DNA of 41,406 nucleotides from Acanthaster planci (taxonomy: Eukaryota; Echinodermata; Asteroidea; Valvatida; Acanthasteridae). The DNA is taken from assembly GCF_001949145.1 (NCBI RefSeq), contig NW_019091553.1:441442-482847 (forward strand). The letters are read 5' to 3'. The notes below the pieces were generated by a model. The model worked only from the letters and a program-made list of their open reading frames with translations, was not told the DNA's origin and ran no database searches. Shown here piece after piece: positions 32,701 through 39,259 of the stretch. A program made the translations under genes and the position numbers. How positions within the stretch are numbered: the first letter of the stretch is position 1; each line of letters starts with the position of its first letter.

Positions 32701-33590
32701 AAATCCACAATGTGTGTTTAAAAGTATGCCTTAAGTATAGATCTCAACTTTGGACATCAAATTGTTCAGACACTTTTCCATTTTTTTGTTTTTTCTATAA
32801 CTTTGACCCTGGAAAATCTCTGAAAGGAATTCAAGGCAAATATTTCGAGGGTATGACAGTTTACAATAGTGTTAAAACTGTCATTTGAAAACAGTTCCAA
32901 GTACAAACTAGTTACTTTGACTACGAAAATATTTGCAATTAAATGAGCTGAAACTAAATTTCAAAAAGTGAAGCAGTCATCTATTGAAACAGTTTTATGG
33001 TTTTCCGTTTGTTGGCAATAGAAGAAAAGCCATTCAAAAAGTCTGTGAATAATTGTTAATAGATATTCACTGCTCTACAGTTCGGTCGCATAAACGGGGG
33101 CATTTTATTAGTTACATGTATATATTGCTTTAAATAACAATATCACTTAGTGGTAGTAATAGCAGTATTAATCATAAAAGCAATAAGCAAAAATCTATTG
33201 TTGGCAAAAAGGCGTTTCATTTGTTGATTCTTAAGAAAATAGAAAAATCATATTGTAGCGAACTTTTCTCCTATCCTCGAATATTTTATCGTACATTTAA
33301 ACAGAAAAATTCGCAAAAGTGATCTTTTATAGTCCAATGCTGTTCAATCGAGGATATATCCATACCTGTATACTACGTGGTGTACGAAGTAGTCTTGTTG
33401 CAACACTGTCAGAACCACTAAAGAGAGTATAATCATTGCGTATTCGCATCTTTTTGCTGTGTTTGACTCCCGTACAAAGCTCTCCTTAACTTAAGGATGC
33501 GTTTCTGAGGTGTGCGGAAACCAAGCATTTGGAAATACGTCTATACCCACCTGTAATGAGCACCAGGAGTAGCAGGTGTTTTTCTGCCAT
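5737..33590 (-). CDS. Secreted five-domain F5/8 type C (discoidin) protein, whole gene (13 coding exons)
   Basis: Thirteen exons on the minus strand join in frame with GT..AG introns throughout. The product has a signal peptide (residues 1 to about 20), an unrecognised module (about 21-93) and five F5/8 type C domains (about 94-236, 237-383, 384-534, 535-688, 689-852). Each domain opens with Cys-x(4)-Leu-Gly and closes with a Leu/Val/Trp-Gly-Cys motif; these cysteines form the domain-closing disulfide in this family. Only two or three residues separate the last Cys of one domain from the first Cys of the next. No transmembrane segment is visible, so a secreted or matrix-associated adhesive role is inferred; F5/8C domains bind glycans, phospholipids or proteins. 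Several N-x-S/T sites are present. Introns range from 0.27 to 9.0 kb and are filled with dead transposons. Whether the gene ends at 5737 or splices on past 5790 is unresolved. I do not recognise an orthologue. Confidence 0.9.
5790..5928 (-). CDS. Exon 13: F5/8 type C domain 5, C-terminal part
   Basis: The exon has acceptor TTTTTTGGCAG, phase 0 in. It encodes VFLANSDRDSPVENLFSQP, VLARLVRVV and the closing RLELLGCP. A consensus donor GTGAGT follows at 5789, giving a 139-nt phase-1 exon of the same size and end point as exons 4, 7, 9 and 11. Read through instead, the frame continues 17 more residues (SEFCDTCIFSQSAGTEV) to a stop at 5737-5739. Both endings are possible. Confidence 0.88.
6428..6780 (-). 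CDS. Exon 12: F5/8 type C domain 5, N-terminal part
   Basis: The 353-nt exon has acceptor CGTGTTAAAG (weak pyrimidine tract, but phase-correct) and donor GTAATA, phase 1 in and phase 0 out. It opens GRCEDKLGVEDGTIPDERMT and contains AWSPMSTDTHPWIQVNLGSD, then WVETYKVGYCGNC. It is the longest first-part exon, with an insertion after the YKVGY strand. Confidence 0.92.
7727..7862 (-). CDS. Exon 11: F5/8 type C domain 4, C-terminal part
   Basis: The 136-nt exon has acceptor GTTTTCTGACAG and donor GTAAGG, phase 0 in and phase 1 out. It encodes FFTPSLDKAGVIRFPSALY, TRFVKLRYREL and the closing IELWGCR. It is joined to exon 10 across the longest intron (9.0 kb), which is full of Penelope-like and fold-back sequence. 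Matching phase and domain order support the link. Confidence 0.88.
7863..10190. other. Intron 10, proximal part: nothing recognised
   Basis: Non-coding by my reading. Short ORFs on both strands match no family I know. A motif GTGGGTGAGGTGTTACA at about 10142 is shared with the hairpin at 2762, suggesting a related repeat remnant. Confidence 0.5.
10200..10300. repeat. GC-rich degenerate CGTCGTCC/CGTCGTG simple repeat
   Basis: About 100 bp of imperfect CCGTCGTGCGTCGTC-type units, sharply more GC-rich than the surrounding DNA. Confidence 0.8.
10850..12240 (-). mobile_element. Penelope-like element, C-terminal half (reverse transcriptase end and GIY-YIG remnant), broken
   Basis: Read on the minus strand, the order of motifs fits Penelope-like reverse transcriptases: SFNGKNYLQTKDVA (about 12100), MGTFHACLFVGHL then a stop (about 12040), LLYKRYSDIIGATSGTR (about 11960), HPALHFTSEMSDETVTSLDI (about 11860), LRRLCSDK (about 11670), DRISLVLTYHPLYLAVRDIL, ENAETGTIF and FRRDRSI (11500-11350). 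A degraded GIY-YIG region with VAQHFSAPTYSTEDMC follows near 11060. The catalytic YxDD box reads YSD-II, so one Asp is missing. Stops and frame changes show it is dead. It lies in intron 10 and faces the same way as the host gene. Confidence 0.85.
12290..13470 (+). mobile_element. Penelope-like element, N-terminal half, inverted relative to the C-terminal half
   Basis: On the plus strand, VIENCRSDIRRIDFRTRY and SKSKQQALR (12305-12403) continue after a 725-bp insertion as SLKDKYKFDIERADTGGAT (from 13133). Degraded pieces follow: LPSHVKDTYDAFR (about 13310), SLYTCI and HADRLVALPHFFKRR (13390-13460). These match the region before the reverse transcriptase fingers of Penelope-like elements. The last part corresponds to where the minus-strand half begins (DCLVTLVNFLD, about 12170), so the two halves look like one element with its 5' segment flipped. 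Confidence 0.72.
12406..13130. mobile_element. 725-bp fold-back (MITE-like) element inserted in the Penelope-like N-terminal half
   Basis: The ends are TATGGAGAGTCAAAAGTGG and its inverse CCACTTTTGACACTCCATA. The inverted similarity runs about 160 bp inward, including TTTTCGGGATTTTGGACTTT. Inside, the motif TCAAAAGTGGACAAC recurs in diverged form near 12552 and 12604 and, inverted, near 12982 and 12912, placed symmetrically. Flanks GCGTGC (12400) and GCGTTC (13131) look like a target duplication with one change. No transposase is encoded. A 69-codon plus-strand ORF inside (12726-12935) is unlike any known protein. Confidence 0.88.
13600..16250. other. Intron 10, distal part: nothing recognised
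   Basis: Mixed-composition intronic sequence. ORFs up to 110 codons occur but none has a recognisable domain. A cluster of ACGTCA-like words lies at 14745-14785. Confidence 0.45.
16255..16570. repeat. Fold-back repeat (MITE-like)
   Basis: The left arm at about 16291-16335 (GGTGTGTGACCACAGATCTC, then ACACTGGTAGGCAGCTC) pairs with the right arm at about 16514-16565 (GAGCTGCCTATCCAGTGTAA, then GTGTGTGG). Inner pairing continues (GCGCGGTCATCTT near 16360 with AAGATGGCCGCGC near 16476). No ORF of note. Confidence 0.7.
16847..17172 (-). CDS. Exon 10: F5/8 type C domain 4, N-terminal part
   Basis: The 326-nt exon has acceptor GACCTTCAG and donor GTAAGC, phase 1 in and phase 0 out. It opens ECKDTLGMEDGTIEDERITA and has the core strand IIIDLSRPTVVSGMTLY. 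The Trp-Cys and Trp-Ile-Gln-Val signatures are lost (LWILETIDEALPYF, NQIIIDL), making this the most diverged of the five domains. It has an N-Q-T glycosylation motif near the end. Confidence 0.9.
17445..17583 (-). CDS. Exon 9: F5/8 type C domain 3, C-terminal part
   Basis: The 139-nt exon has acceptor AATTATTTCAG and donor GTTTGT, phase 0 in and phase 1 out. It encodes SFVANTDQNTPVENFFEQP, then GRQVRIVAL, and ends CLRFELLGCK. It completes domain 3 across a 3.6-kb intron that holds the DIRS-like fragment. Confidence 0.92.
17738..18195. repeat. ACTCGA-rich degenerate repeat in intron 8
   Basis: Two clusters (about 17738-17845 and 18085-18190) of GACTCGACT-type words around a TTTTGGCGACT / TTTTTTCGCCGAATGACT core look like diverged copies of one simple-repeat-rich element. 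The sequence between them has no recognised feature apart from a short duplicated AGCAATATTTCCAG near 17870. Confidence 0.6.
18200..19685. other. Intron 8, middle: nothing recognised
   Basis: AT-rich, no coding signal or clear repeat seen. Confidence 0.45.
19690..20615 (-). mobile_element. DIRS-like retroelement fragment (RNase H then tyrosine recombinase), broken
   Basis: On the minus strand an RNase H-like segment comes first (ELFPIVLAVQ in one frame at about 20590, then HNKPVIFWCDNQAVVSVIN and HVPGLDNGIADALSRFQ in another). A tyrosine recombinase follows: LPYQRALHLFQWFSRSHGF (about 20200), then after a frame change FIAFLMVSGYAP, and near the end HFDGSPVTRYQ and TSHSFRIGTATSAAMAGVS. HSFR fits the HxxR box of tyrosine recombinases. 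This gene order is that of DIRS elements. At least two frameshifts and internal shortening are visible; reverse transcriptase and terminal repeats were not found. It sits in intron 8 of the discoidin gene. Confidence 0.82.
20616..21220. other. Intron 8, start: nothing recognised
   Basis: No feature seen between the DIRS-like fragment and exon 8. Confidence 0.45.
21221..21534 (-). CDS. Exon 8: F5/8 type C domain 3, N-terminal part
   Basis: The 314-nt exon has acceptor CTTTCTTCAG and donor GTATGT, phase 1 in and phase 0 out. It opens CRAPLGMADGSVPDSAITAS, continues with FAVWCASSADQYPWISVDLS and ends in VQTFKVKYKREDNEAFESV, so all core strands of the first two thirds of an F5/8C domain are present. 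It has one N-L-T glycosylation motif. Confidence 0.94.
21958..22090 (-). CDS. Exon 7: F5/8 type C domain 2, C-terminal part
   Basis: The 133-nt exon has acceptor ATATTGCAG and donor GTAGTA, phase 0 in and phase 1 out. It carries PVVARYVRIFIDKMQNKDAC and ends RFEIVGCQ, a very typical F5/8C end. The short intron before it (22091-22632) contains MITE copy A. Confidence 0.92.
22143..22383 (+). mobile_element. Palindromic MITE, copy A (241 bp)
   Basis: Ends GGCCGTTTTCC and GAAAACGGCC. Both arms carry ACTCGACTTGGGCTCCGTCT-like sequence in inverted orientation. The inside (GTAAG..AGTCT, ACATCAAGTAAGATGC, AGAGCCA, ATTACAGTA) is closely similar to copy B at 38562. It lies inside intron 6, between the two exons of one domain. 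Confidence 0.85.
22633..22780 (-). CDS. Exon 6: F5/8 type C domain 2, middle part
   Basis: The 148-nt exon has acceptor ATTTCCAG, phase 2 in and phase 0 out. It encodes PNSECWIQVDLINATFVSG followed by a strand with HVGYSEEENNWNIIH, typical of the middle of a discoidin domain. The donor CAT/GTATGG is weaker than the others, but it is the choice that keeps exon 7 open. N-A-T is a possible glycosylation site. Confidence 0.88.
22800..24480. other. Intron 5: nothing recognised
   Basis: Contains a GC-richer stretch near 22940-23020 with many GTGCGT/GCGTAT words and a short AACGCATAAA tandem near 23955. No protein-coding signal seen. Confidence 0.45.
24486..24645 (-). CDS. Exon 5: F5/8 type C domain 2, first part
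   Basis: The 160-nt exon has a T-rich acceptor ending CAAATAG and donor GTAAGA, phase 1 in and phase 2 out. It encodes ELCQSSLGLMDGFIPDANI, then GYDSG-like residues, and ends GWCVGEQ. With the exon 6 start this gives W-C-x(7)-C-W-I-Q-V-D-L across the junction, the standard F5/8C core. The phase-2 break here is unique to domain 2. Confidence 0.88.
24765..25310 (+). repeat. Dispersed repeat, copy A
   Basis: Two blocks match a second locus. Block 1 (about 24780-24935: AGAAGACCACCCATATGTTT, TATTGTCC, CAAACTC) matches the reverse strand of 40075-40260. Block 2 (about 24994-25310: TTTTCAACGCCTTCCTGGTA, AATCCAAAGCTAACACGTTG, GCATCTTTAATGA) matches the forward strand of 39260-39570. The GGGGACC and GTGTT words repeat within it. 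ORF similarity between copies in block 1 reflects the DNA match, not a protein gene. Confidence 0.75.
25311..26068. other. Intron 4 between repeat copy A and the Tc1-like element
   Basis: No recognised element. A short CG-richer stretch at about 25850-25950 has an open plus-strand frame of 28 codons, not interpretable. Confidence 0.45.
26071..27636 (-). mobile_element. Complete but dead Tc1-like transposon (1566 bp)
   Basis: The ends are CAGTCGTGCCCAAA in inverted orientation, flanked on both sides by TA. Inverted similarity extends for about 200 bp from each end (TTAGCAGAACA, TATTTTCC, CATTTCAACAAA), an IR/DR-type terminus. The length is typical of Tc1 elements. It sits in intron 4 of the discoidin gene and its transposase runs on the minus strand. 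Confidence 0.95.
26290..27232 (-). pseudogene. Tc1-like transposase pseudogene
   Basis: Reading on the minus strand: GKGKEYSEDRVRDI at the start, STNP-type linker, VQRVLHRNGLRGSRARRKSL (DNA-binding region), then the first catalytic Asp in VFWSDETKID and GGGSIMLW. Three lesions are visible. The initiator ATG (27226-27228) is one base out of frame with the body, a missing base after IMLW (about 26700) shifts the frame, and the conserved PDLNPI motif of the DDE domain has its Leu replaced by a stop (PD-stop-NPI, about 26452). The remainder (QDEWAKIPTDYCNK, LLKAMQQSIKS) is recognisable to about 26290. It cannot encode an active enzyme. Confidence 0.93.
27946..28090 (-). CDS. Exon 4: F5/8 type C domain 1, C-terminal part
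   Basis: The 145-nt exon has acceptor TTGTTTTCCAG and donor GTAGTA, phase 0 in and phase 1 out. It carries VIVARYLEISWF and ends CFQFELLGCR, the typical last strands and closing Cys of F5/8C. It completes domain 1. The intron behind it (27945-24646) contains the Tc1-like transposon. Confidence 0.92.
28100..28930. other. Intron 3, left part: nothing recognised
   Basis: No coding or repeat signal that I can support. Confidence 0.4.
28937..29079. repeat. 143-bp near-complete palindrome (fold-back element)
   Basis: Starts TGGAATCGATCCCTTTCAAA and ends TTTGAAAGAGATCGATTCCA in complement-related form (plus strand: TTCAAAAGAGATCGATTCCA). Inner blocks GTTCTAAGAAGAACTGG and CCAGTTCTTCTCAGAAC also pair. 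There is almost no spacer; the whole segment folds on itself. It lies in intron 3 of the discoidin gene. Confidence 0.85.
29592..29875 (-). CDS. Exon 3: F5/8 type C domain 1, N-terminal part
   Basis: The 284-nt exon has acceptor TTTTTTACTGCAG and donor GTAAGT, phase 1 in and phase 0 out. It opens with ERCDKPLGFGKGYIPDSSI, matching the Cys-..-Leu-Gly-..-Ile-x-Asp-x-x-Ile start of discoidin domains, and contains the beta-strand core INIQLDLG followed by HISGIMMQ. The usual Trp before the core strand is replaced (SINIQLDL). Confidence 0.9.
29876..32185. other. Intron 2: one inverted repeat, otherwise nothing recognised
   Basis: Besides the CGACA inverted repeat listed separately, a plus-strand ORF of 106 codons (31757-32077) contains CHKGDEGAICTQTYESDVEW and several Cys. 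I could not match it to a family or find splice partners. Confidence 0.4.
30560..30650. repeat. CGACA-type inverted repeat
   Basis: GAGCGACGACACGACGCGAC at about 30568 pairs with GTCGCGTTGTGTAGTTGTGT and CGCTCC at about 30616-30639. It is GC-rich and markedly different from the flanking DNA. Confidence 0.65.
32186..32425 (-). CDS. Exon 2: unrecognised cysteine-containing N-terminal module
   Basis: The exon is 240 nt, phase 1 at both ends, with acceptor CTCTTATTAG and donor GTATGA. It encodes 80 residues that finish the signal peptide and then form a small extracellular module with four cysteines (VACYIG, DPCNCSS, FLNCPG) and two possible N-glycosylation sites (NSS, NCS). The symmetric phase means it can be shuffled as one unit. 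It sits directly before F5/8 domain 1 (C-P-E-R-C junction). I do not recognise the fold; it shows neither the Leu-Gly-Cys end nor the aromatic/Asp-Leu core of F5/8C. The reading frame matches exons 1 and 3 exactly, which supports it as real coding sequence. Confidence 0.75.
32426..33550. other. Intron 1: nothing recognised
   Basis: AT-rich, no feature seen. Confidence 0.45.
33551..33590 (-). CDS. Exon 1: start codon and signal peptide
   Basis: The 40-nt coding part begins with ATG at 33590 in a good context (GACAATGG) and encodes MAEKHLLLLVLIT, a charged start followed by a leucine-rich core. It ends in phase 1 at ACAG before a GTGGGT donor. With the first residues of exon 2 (VIPESLG) it makes a normal-length signal peptide. 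Directly upstream, 33595 ends a good acceptor (a T-rich tract then TGCAG), so the start codon may lie in a second exon behind a noncoding one. Confidence 0.8.
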
Positions 33591-34136
33591 TGTCCTGCAT
33601 TTACAGAAAAATTACCGAATAGATAAGACTTGTCACCTGTGTTTATTAGTACATGAAACCTTTACACACTTCACTGGGAAAGTCAGCCCTTAAGGGCAGA
33701 CCTTCGTCTTTTTCAAGGTGGTGATTATTAAAGGTGAATTAGGACGGAGTTGTGGGAACCTTTCTTTGTCCTCACATTGCTTTCGGTCCCCACATAACAG
33801 TGTAATGCGAGTGTATGTCCCCAAATGCTAAACCATGAGGTTTCCAAATCCGGGAGCTCTTGGACAACACTGAGCATACAGAATTATGAATATAGGTCGG
33901 TAGCAGGGAATCCATGAGCAAAATTACGGAGGCAGATACTCCAATTAAGATGTACTTGTCGTTAGAAATGTCTTACAACTTTTAGTGATGTCCCCAAACC
34001 CTTTTTAAAGACTATAGTTGATCCCCAAAATTACTTTGGTGAATTTGTTACACAGTGTAATTCTAAGATATCCTACAACATCCTAATGTCCTACAACTGT
34101 CCGTTTGATTGGGTTGACGCTTGGTATGTAGGTGTA
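33591..34136. promoter_or_regulatory. Upstream region of the discoidin gene
   Basis: Contains the 5' leader of exon 1 on the minus strand. A T-rich tract followed by TGCAG ending at 33595 could be a splice acceptor. No clear TATA box is visible within 100 bp. The promoter may be here or further right. Confidence 0.3.
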
Positions 34137-34480
34137 ACGGGATGCGTTATAATTAAGGAGACCTCAAGATGTCGTTGTCCTTGGTCACGTGAATTTCTTG
34201 AGGGTGCATTATTTTTCTTTTACTAGAAATATTTACTTCGATCTTTATATGTTTATGGACGGGGATATGCTGTAGGTATAACGATGTGACCTCTAGATGG
34301 CGTAATCACAGGTTACCTGACGTCATATGAAAGGAGCAAATGTGTTCAAGGTCCTGTAACTTGAAAAATGCACTTTCGATCGGGCTCACACTTGATATAT
34401 TGGTGGACCTGAAATTACATTGAAATGACGCGATGATAACATTATCGCATGATTTTGTTTTAAATGAATCATCTCATATT
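34137..34480 (+). repeat. Diverged relative of the 4.1-5.1 kb satellite
   Basis: Shares, in the same order, CTGACGTCAT, GAAAGG-GCA, GTTCAAGG-CCTGTA, TGC..TTCGATCGGG and ACTTG with the repeat units at 4599-4891, and ends in GATGATAACATTATCGCATG, resembling GATAACGTTATC of unit 2. Single diverged copy, no array. Confidence 0.55.
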
Positions 34481-37060
34481 TCATAGTATTTACGTTTCTT
34501 TCATATAAATGATGTTTTTTCCCGACAGCTGCAAATTCAAAAGCCCTATATTTTGTTGCAAATAGACACGTAAGCTCTGCTTATTATCAAATTTATACCA
34601 AAAGGCCATTATGTGCGTGCCGCAGTCCCTGGGAAGTTTTTTCTTGATCCCTTTGTGGTGAACCCCGCCTAGTTTACGAATTTTCTATACGCAAAAATGT
34701 CTTTTGCATTTGTACTCACCGCACGTGTTTAAAGCACTCACCGAAAGGAATTTTTCTGGTGCATATGGAGCCTTGTAAATGACGTTACCATGGAAAAAGG
34801 CTGCTTTTTAGTTCTCTAATGGTCCTTTATAAACCCTGGTAGACGAAAGCGATGTTTTTGCTCAATAATGTCATCCGCCTCAATCTGCCGTCTAATTTCA
34901 GCGCCTCCATTAACTGCCAGCAGTTGATGGTTGACTGCACAACATTGCCTGCAAGGTTTATTGCATTCCTTCGAAAAATACCAGCCCAATTAGCAAAGAA
35001 GGCTTCAATATTGTGTCCTTGGCTCTGTCACCGGAGCTGCCAGCCGGGCAACTCTTCGAACCTGCTGACAATAACGACTTTATTATAGAAACAGATATCT
35101 CAAGGGAGGTAGTCGCCACTGCATATGGGCCACTACAGAGTTTCAGGAGCGGGTCAGAATTATTCTTAAAAGAGGTTCACCAAGCAAGGCTTTAAACCTG
35201 TTGCTGTTTATGGATATTAACATGATTACGTCATCAAAATGCCGTTCTTTTATCGGAAGTCAATGTTGCACATGTACTGCTACCTTTTCCGTTTAACAAA
35301 GGACTAAATAAGACTGTTGGAATGAGAAGATAATATTATCATTTTATACAACTGTATATGAGTTTATGACATCACTGAAATGCTGATAAGTGCAGAGGCA
35401 ATTTATTCGTGTGATATAAAGTGAGTGAAAATTTATTGATATTTTGTCTGGCAACATTGAAGAGTCAATGCAATGCACAAGTCCAAACAGTTGCCGGCTC
35501 CAAAAGATACCATAATCATTTCAAAAAGGCTTGGCATCAAATGATCGGCGACGTGAAATAGACACAAGGAAAACATTTTGATAAACTTCAGTTCGATGGA
35601 AAAGAAACAAATCCTCCACAGCGTTTTGCGATCAACTGCTGACTGCAAGTACATGTAATCTCTATATATTGCCCCGCAATGTAAACAGTTCCCGCAGCGT
35701 GCTGTGTCAAATTTGTATAATAACGCCAAAGTAAGCACTTAGGAAGCCAATGTAAATCAAAAGGGAAGCTACCAACGTATAGCAGTTAAGGCAGGAATCC
35801 AATAGAATTTACTTTCTGTCCTTAATTAAAATTGTTTATTTTTATTTTTTTACTTTTCGGAAGATATTTACCACTCTTCCTTATGATGAACTGTAATCTG
35901 CAATTCCCAGCAACAGTTTGTTGCTATCTCTTGCTAGTTAATGTCCCCGAAAAAGCTGTTGGGGCCCAGTTTTTTCGTCAGTTTATTTCTGGCACCCATT
36001 ATGTAGGGAGGCAAAATAGGAATTTATGCATCAGTATTTTCATTCTTTCTTATGAGTCCCTTTGTTTCAGCTGTTTAGCATGTGTTCAACTTCTCTGGTA
36101 AAAAATGTGGCGCGTGCTCAGACGTCAACTGGTTTACATACAAAAATGTCAGCGTATATAGTTCTCAACGGTGGCAAAATGTATGGGTTTGTTGTTGTTT
36201 TGTTTGTTTGTTTGTTCGTTTTTTTGTTTTTTTTACCAATTAGTTTGATAGGAGTTGCATATGTCCACAGTTTCTTCGTGTTCAGAAAAATTAAAATAAT
36301 CAAATAAACGTCATTGCTCATTAAAATACTCTCAACATGTACCAAAGGGGGCACAACCTTTCACAAACACATCAAAATAAAACAAATTGCATTTACCAAG
36401 TCCCTATTTCGGCTCACTTTGATTCCGTTCTCTGCGCTCAATCAGCCCAGGCAAAATTCTGCCTCGTTAGAATAATGTCCGATGCCCATCTTTGTACATT
36501 TTGTTTAATACTTGACAAATCTGACAACTTTTCACACATTTTAATCACATGTTTTAATACCGAGTTACAAATCAGCAAAATTTAATTAACACTATTATTG
36601 TTGAAACTGGCGGGTGAGCTGCAATAAAGCACAGACACATGCGCCAATTAAGGTTTTGAGTGGGCAATGTTTTTTTTAAATGATCGTTCACTTTTTGACA
36701 GTAAATAATCCCCCTACGAATACATTAGTATCATTTCTGATGTGTTAGTGGTCAAATTCCTATAAACAAACCTATCATATTTTCTTTAGGCAACATATCT
36801 CCCCGCTAGATACGCCAGAGTAGAAACGGTTGGCTTGACACTACGTTATATTTATTTTGGAAACTAACGGTGCCAGCCATGAACTTGACGTAGCTGAGAG
36901 ACCTCGGAGGGGTGCCAGGAAATGTAGACAGTATATGGTACAAGGAACTTTTGCCACTATGATGAATAAACATGGCCCACACAACAGAGTAGGTCTACAC
37001 GTTACTTACGTATAGGGTTGTGTCCCTTACATTAATTTATGGAAAGGCCCAAGTGTTCTT
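34481..37060. other. Upstream intergenic: low-complexity tract, otherwise nothing recognised
   Basis: Plus-strand ORFs at 34852-35088 and 35013-35195 overlap in two frames and match nothing I know. A GTTT/T-rich simple repeat lies at 36185-36235. Confidence 0.45.
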
Positions 37061-37588
37061 TCAAGTTTGATGAAATTTAAAGGATGAAAAAGTCCACGGA
37101 ATGGAGATGTGTTTGCCTTCAGGGAGAGCAAAACACATGTAATGCAGGAAAATGCCGCGGATATGAATGTTTTGACAATGCCACATTTTGGAAAAATGAC
37201 CTTTGCTCATTACTTCGATATGTCTATTGAATGTGATTTCCATGTTTAAGAAGAAATTTATTCGTCCACAGTGACAAGACGCCTTGTTAGTAACTTTCGT
37301 ATTCAGAGGCAAGTAATGCCTAGGATGGTAAACATTGCGGCAAGTCACAGAACCGGGTGCCTTGTAAAATGCAATACCGTTACCATGGAAACTAAACCTT
37401 CTCCCGTTTGTAGTTGTATTTTTTTGTCTTCCTTGTAATTTGCCACGGCAAAAACTTGTGGTTGTATCTTGACATCTGTTGCTCGTAAATAGTGGCAGAT
37501 TTGTTGATGTGAGATGGTTTCCATATCTTAATACCACTTTCTGTATTTTAAGTGTTCGCTTTGCGGGAGGTCGCTCAGTAGCAGACAT
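37061..37588 (-). CDS. Unrecognised 175-codon ORF, coding status doubtful
   Basis: This is one of the longest uninterrupted frames in the window outside repeats and runs from ATG at 37588 to a stop at 37061. The product is basic and rich in His, Lys, Thr and Asn with about seven cysteines. There is no signal peptide, hydrophobic segment, repeat or motif that I recognise. The DNA contains ACCATGGAAA-type words common in repeats of this window. No intron-exon signals argue for or against it. It could be a chance ORF or a fragment of a repeat; I give no function. Confidence 0.2.
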   Translation of the reverse strand: MSATERPPAKRTLKIQKVVLRYGNHLTSTNLPLFTSNRCQDTTTSFCRGKLQGRQKNTTTNGRRFSFHGNGIAFYKAPGSVTCRNVYHPRHYLPLNTKVTNKASCHCGRINFFLNMEITFNRHIEVMSKGHFSKMWHCQNIHIRGIFLHYMCFALPEGKHISIPWTFSSFKFHQT

Positions 37589-38561
37589 ACAGTATTAAAA
37601 ATGAATCCCCGGAAAAGCCCCCCCCCCCAAAAAAAAAAAGACTCCGGTTTTGGGTCATGGGCTTGTTCCAAAAGTGGTGCCGTGACGCGGTTTAATTTTT
37701 TTCTTCTTCTTCTTTTTGCTTAGATGTGCTGTACATGCACATATACTTCAGAGCGCATGGCCTTGTTACCAGGAGAAGTGTAAATTAACATCTTTGAATT
37801 AATAAAAGACCATAAAATATGACGAGAGGCAATGGTTTCAGTCATCTCACTCAAACAAGAGGCTTCTATTCTTGACAAGATTGAGCTTGTTTAAACACTG
37901 TAGCAAAACCATGGAAAAATTAAATGTGGAAAATAAATGTTCAGCTCCAGTTTCAATTAGATTCAATTAGATTCTCGTGACGTAGCTGCACATGGCATTC
38001 TTTGCACATAGTTTCCTGCTTTAGCTTAGAGGAAACAAGTTACACGTCAAATAGCCAATGAAAAAAATAATTGAAAACAGTTCAGCTACAGAGTCAAAAT
38101 GAAAACAAAATTCTCATGAGGTACACGATATACTGTGCACATTGTTTTCTATTTTAGCTTATAAGAAACATGTTGCATTTAACATATTGGGGGCAAATTC
38201 AGCTCCGAAAATGAAATCTCCTCTCACTCTAATCTACCTTTGATCTTGGCAAGTGGCAATACATGAGTCGTTACATGAATACATGCATGGTTGTCATAAC
38301 GCGATGTCCGTCGCTACTGCATGCACAGCATGCGTATGTACAGTCACTGCCTCACCGACACTGAAATAGACTGGCCACTCAAGGTTTGTTGCTTAAAAGC
38401 GTTTCTAATTTGTATACGTAAGCAGGACGTGCGACCACTTCGTTTGTCTGGTTCACGGACGTGGGCCCGGGTCCCAATCAATTGGCTACGGCCGGAAATT
38501 ACACTGAGTATTTGGCAGCATCTACCGAAAGTTCCCATAGAATCATGCATAATATCAATGC
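37589..38561. other. Upstream intergenic, nothing recognised
   Basis: Includes a C10/A11 homopolymer pair at about 37617-37639. Otherwise nothing seen. Confidence 0.45.
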
Positions 38562-38780
38562 TGTTTTCCAATACTCAACTTCGGCTTCGTCTCAGGCTTC
38601 ACCTGGTTTATTAAGCTGTAAGTAGTTAGTCTAAGAGTGCCACAAATCATCAAATAACATGCAAAAGAGCCAGAAATTACAGTAATCCAATTTAATTTAA
38701 ACGGTTCAGGCCTGCAATCGGGGATTGGTTTTGGGAACGAAGCCTGATACGGAGCCCAAGTCGAGTATTGGAAAAGGGCC
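38562..38780 (+). mobile_element. Palindromic MITE, copy B (about 219 bp)
   Basis: Inverted arms CTGTTTTCCAATACTCAACT and AGTCGAGTATTGGAAAAGGG. The interior matches copy A at 22143-22383 in the same orientation (GTAAGTAGTTAGTCT, CATCAAATAACATGC, AGAGCCA, AATTACAGTA, TTTAAAC). Confidence 0.85.
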
Positions 38781-39154
38781 CAAGCCGCAGCCAACTGATT
38801 CCGACACGAATGATGTCATCTGATAAAAGTGCCCGATTGAAATGTGTTGAGGCCTGGGGGATTCTTTTACAGTATATATTACTCAACTCCACCCATCAAA
38901 AACACGTTAAAAATACGCGGTAGCAGAATTCCTACCTATCAAGTAAGTTTGGCGGCTTTAGAAAATCGTTCAATGCCAAAAAAGCGCAGGTCTACGGCGA
39001 CGCGTGCGTTGACCAGAAACCTGAGACTTTTGTTTGGGGGGCATAAAAACAATAATTTTCCCCTGAGAAACATATGACTTCGAGAGAAATACTAAGAAAA
39101 AAAGACAGTACAGGGCTTTTAATTAGCAAAGTTATTGTTAAAATTATGTTAAAA

Positions 39155-39235
39155 TTAAATTGAAGGTCGACAACAGCAACAACAATGATCGACAGCAACA
39201 ACAATGACCGACAGCAGCGACAAAAAATAAGATAA
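39155..39235. repeat. CAACAG/CAACAA simple repeat
   Basis: Imperfect GACAGCAACAACAATGA units. Confidence 0.7.
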
Positions 39236-39259
39236 CAGTAACCACACTTAACAAAACAG

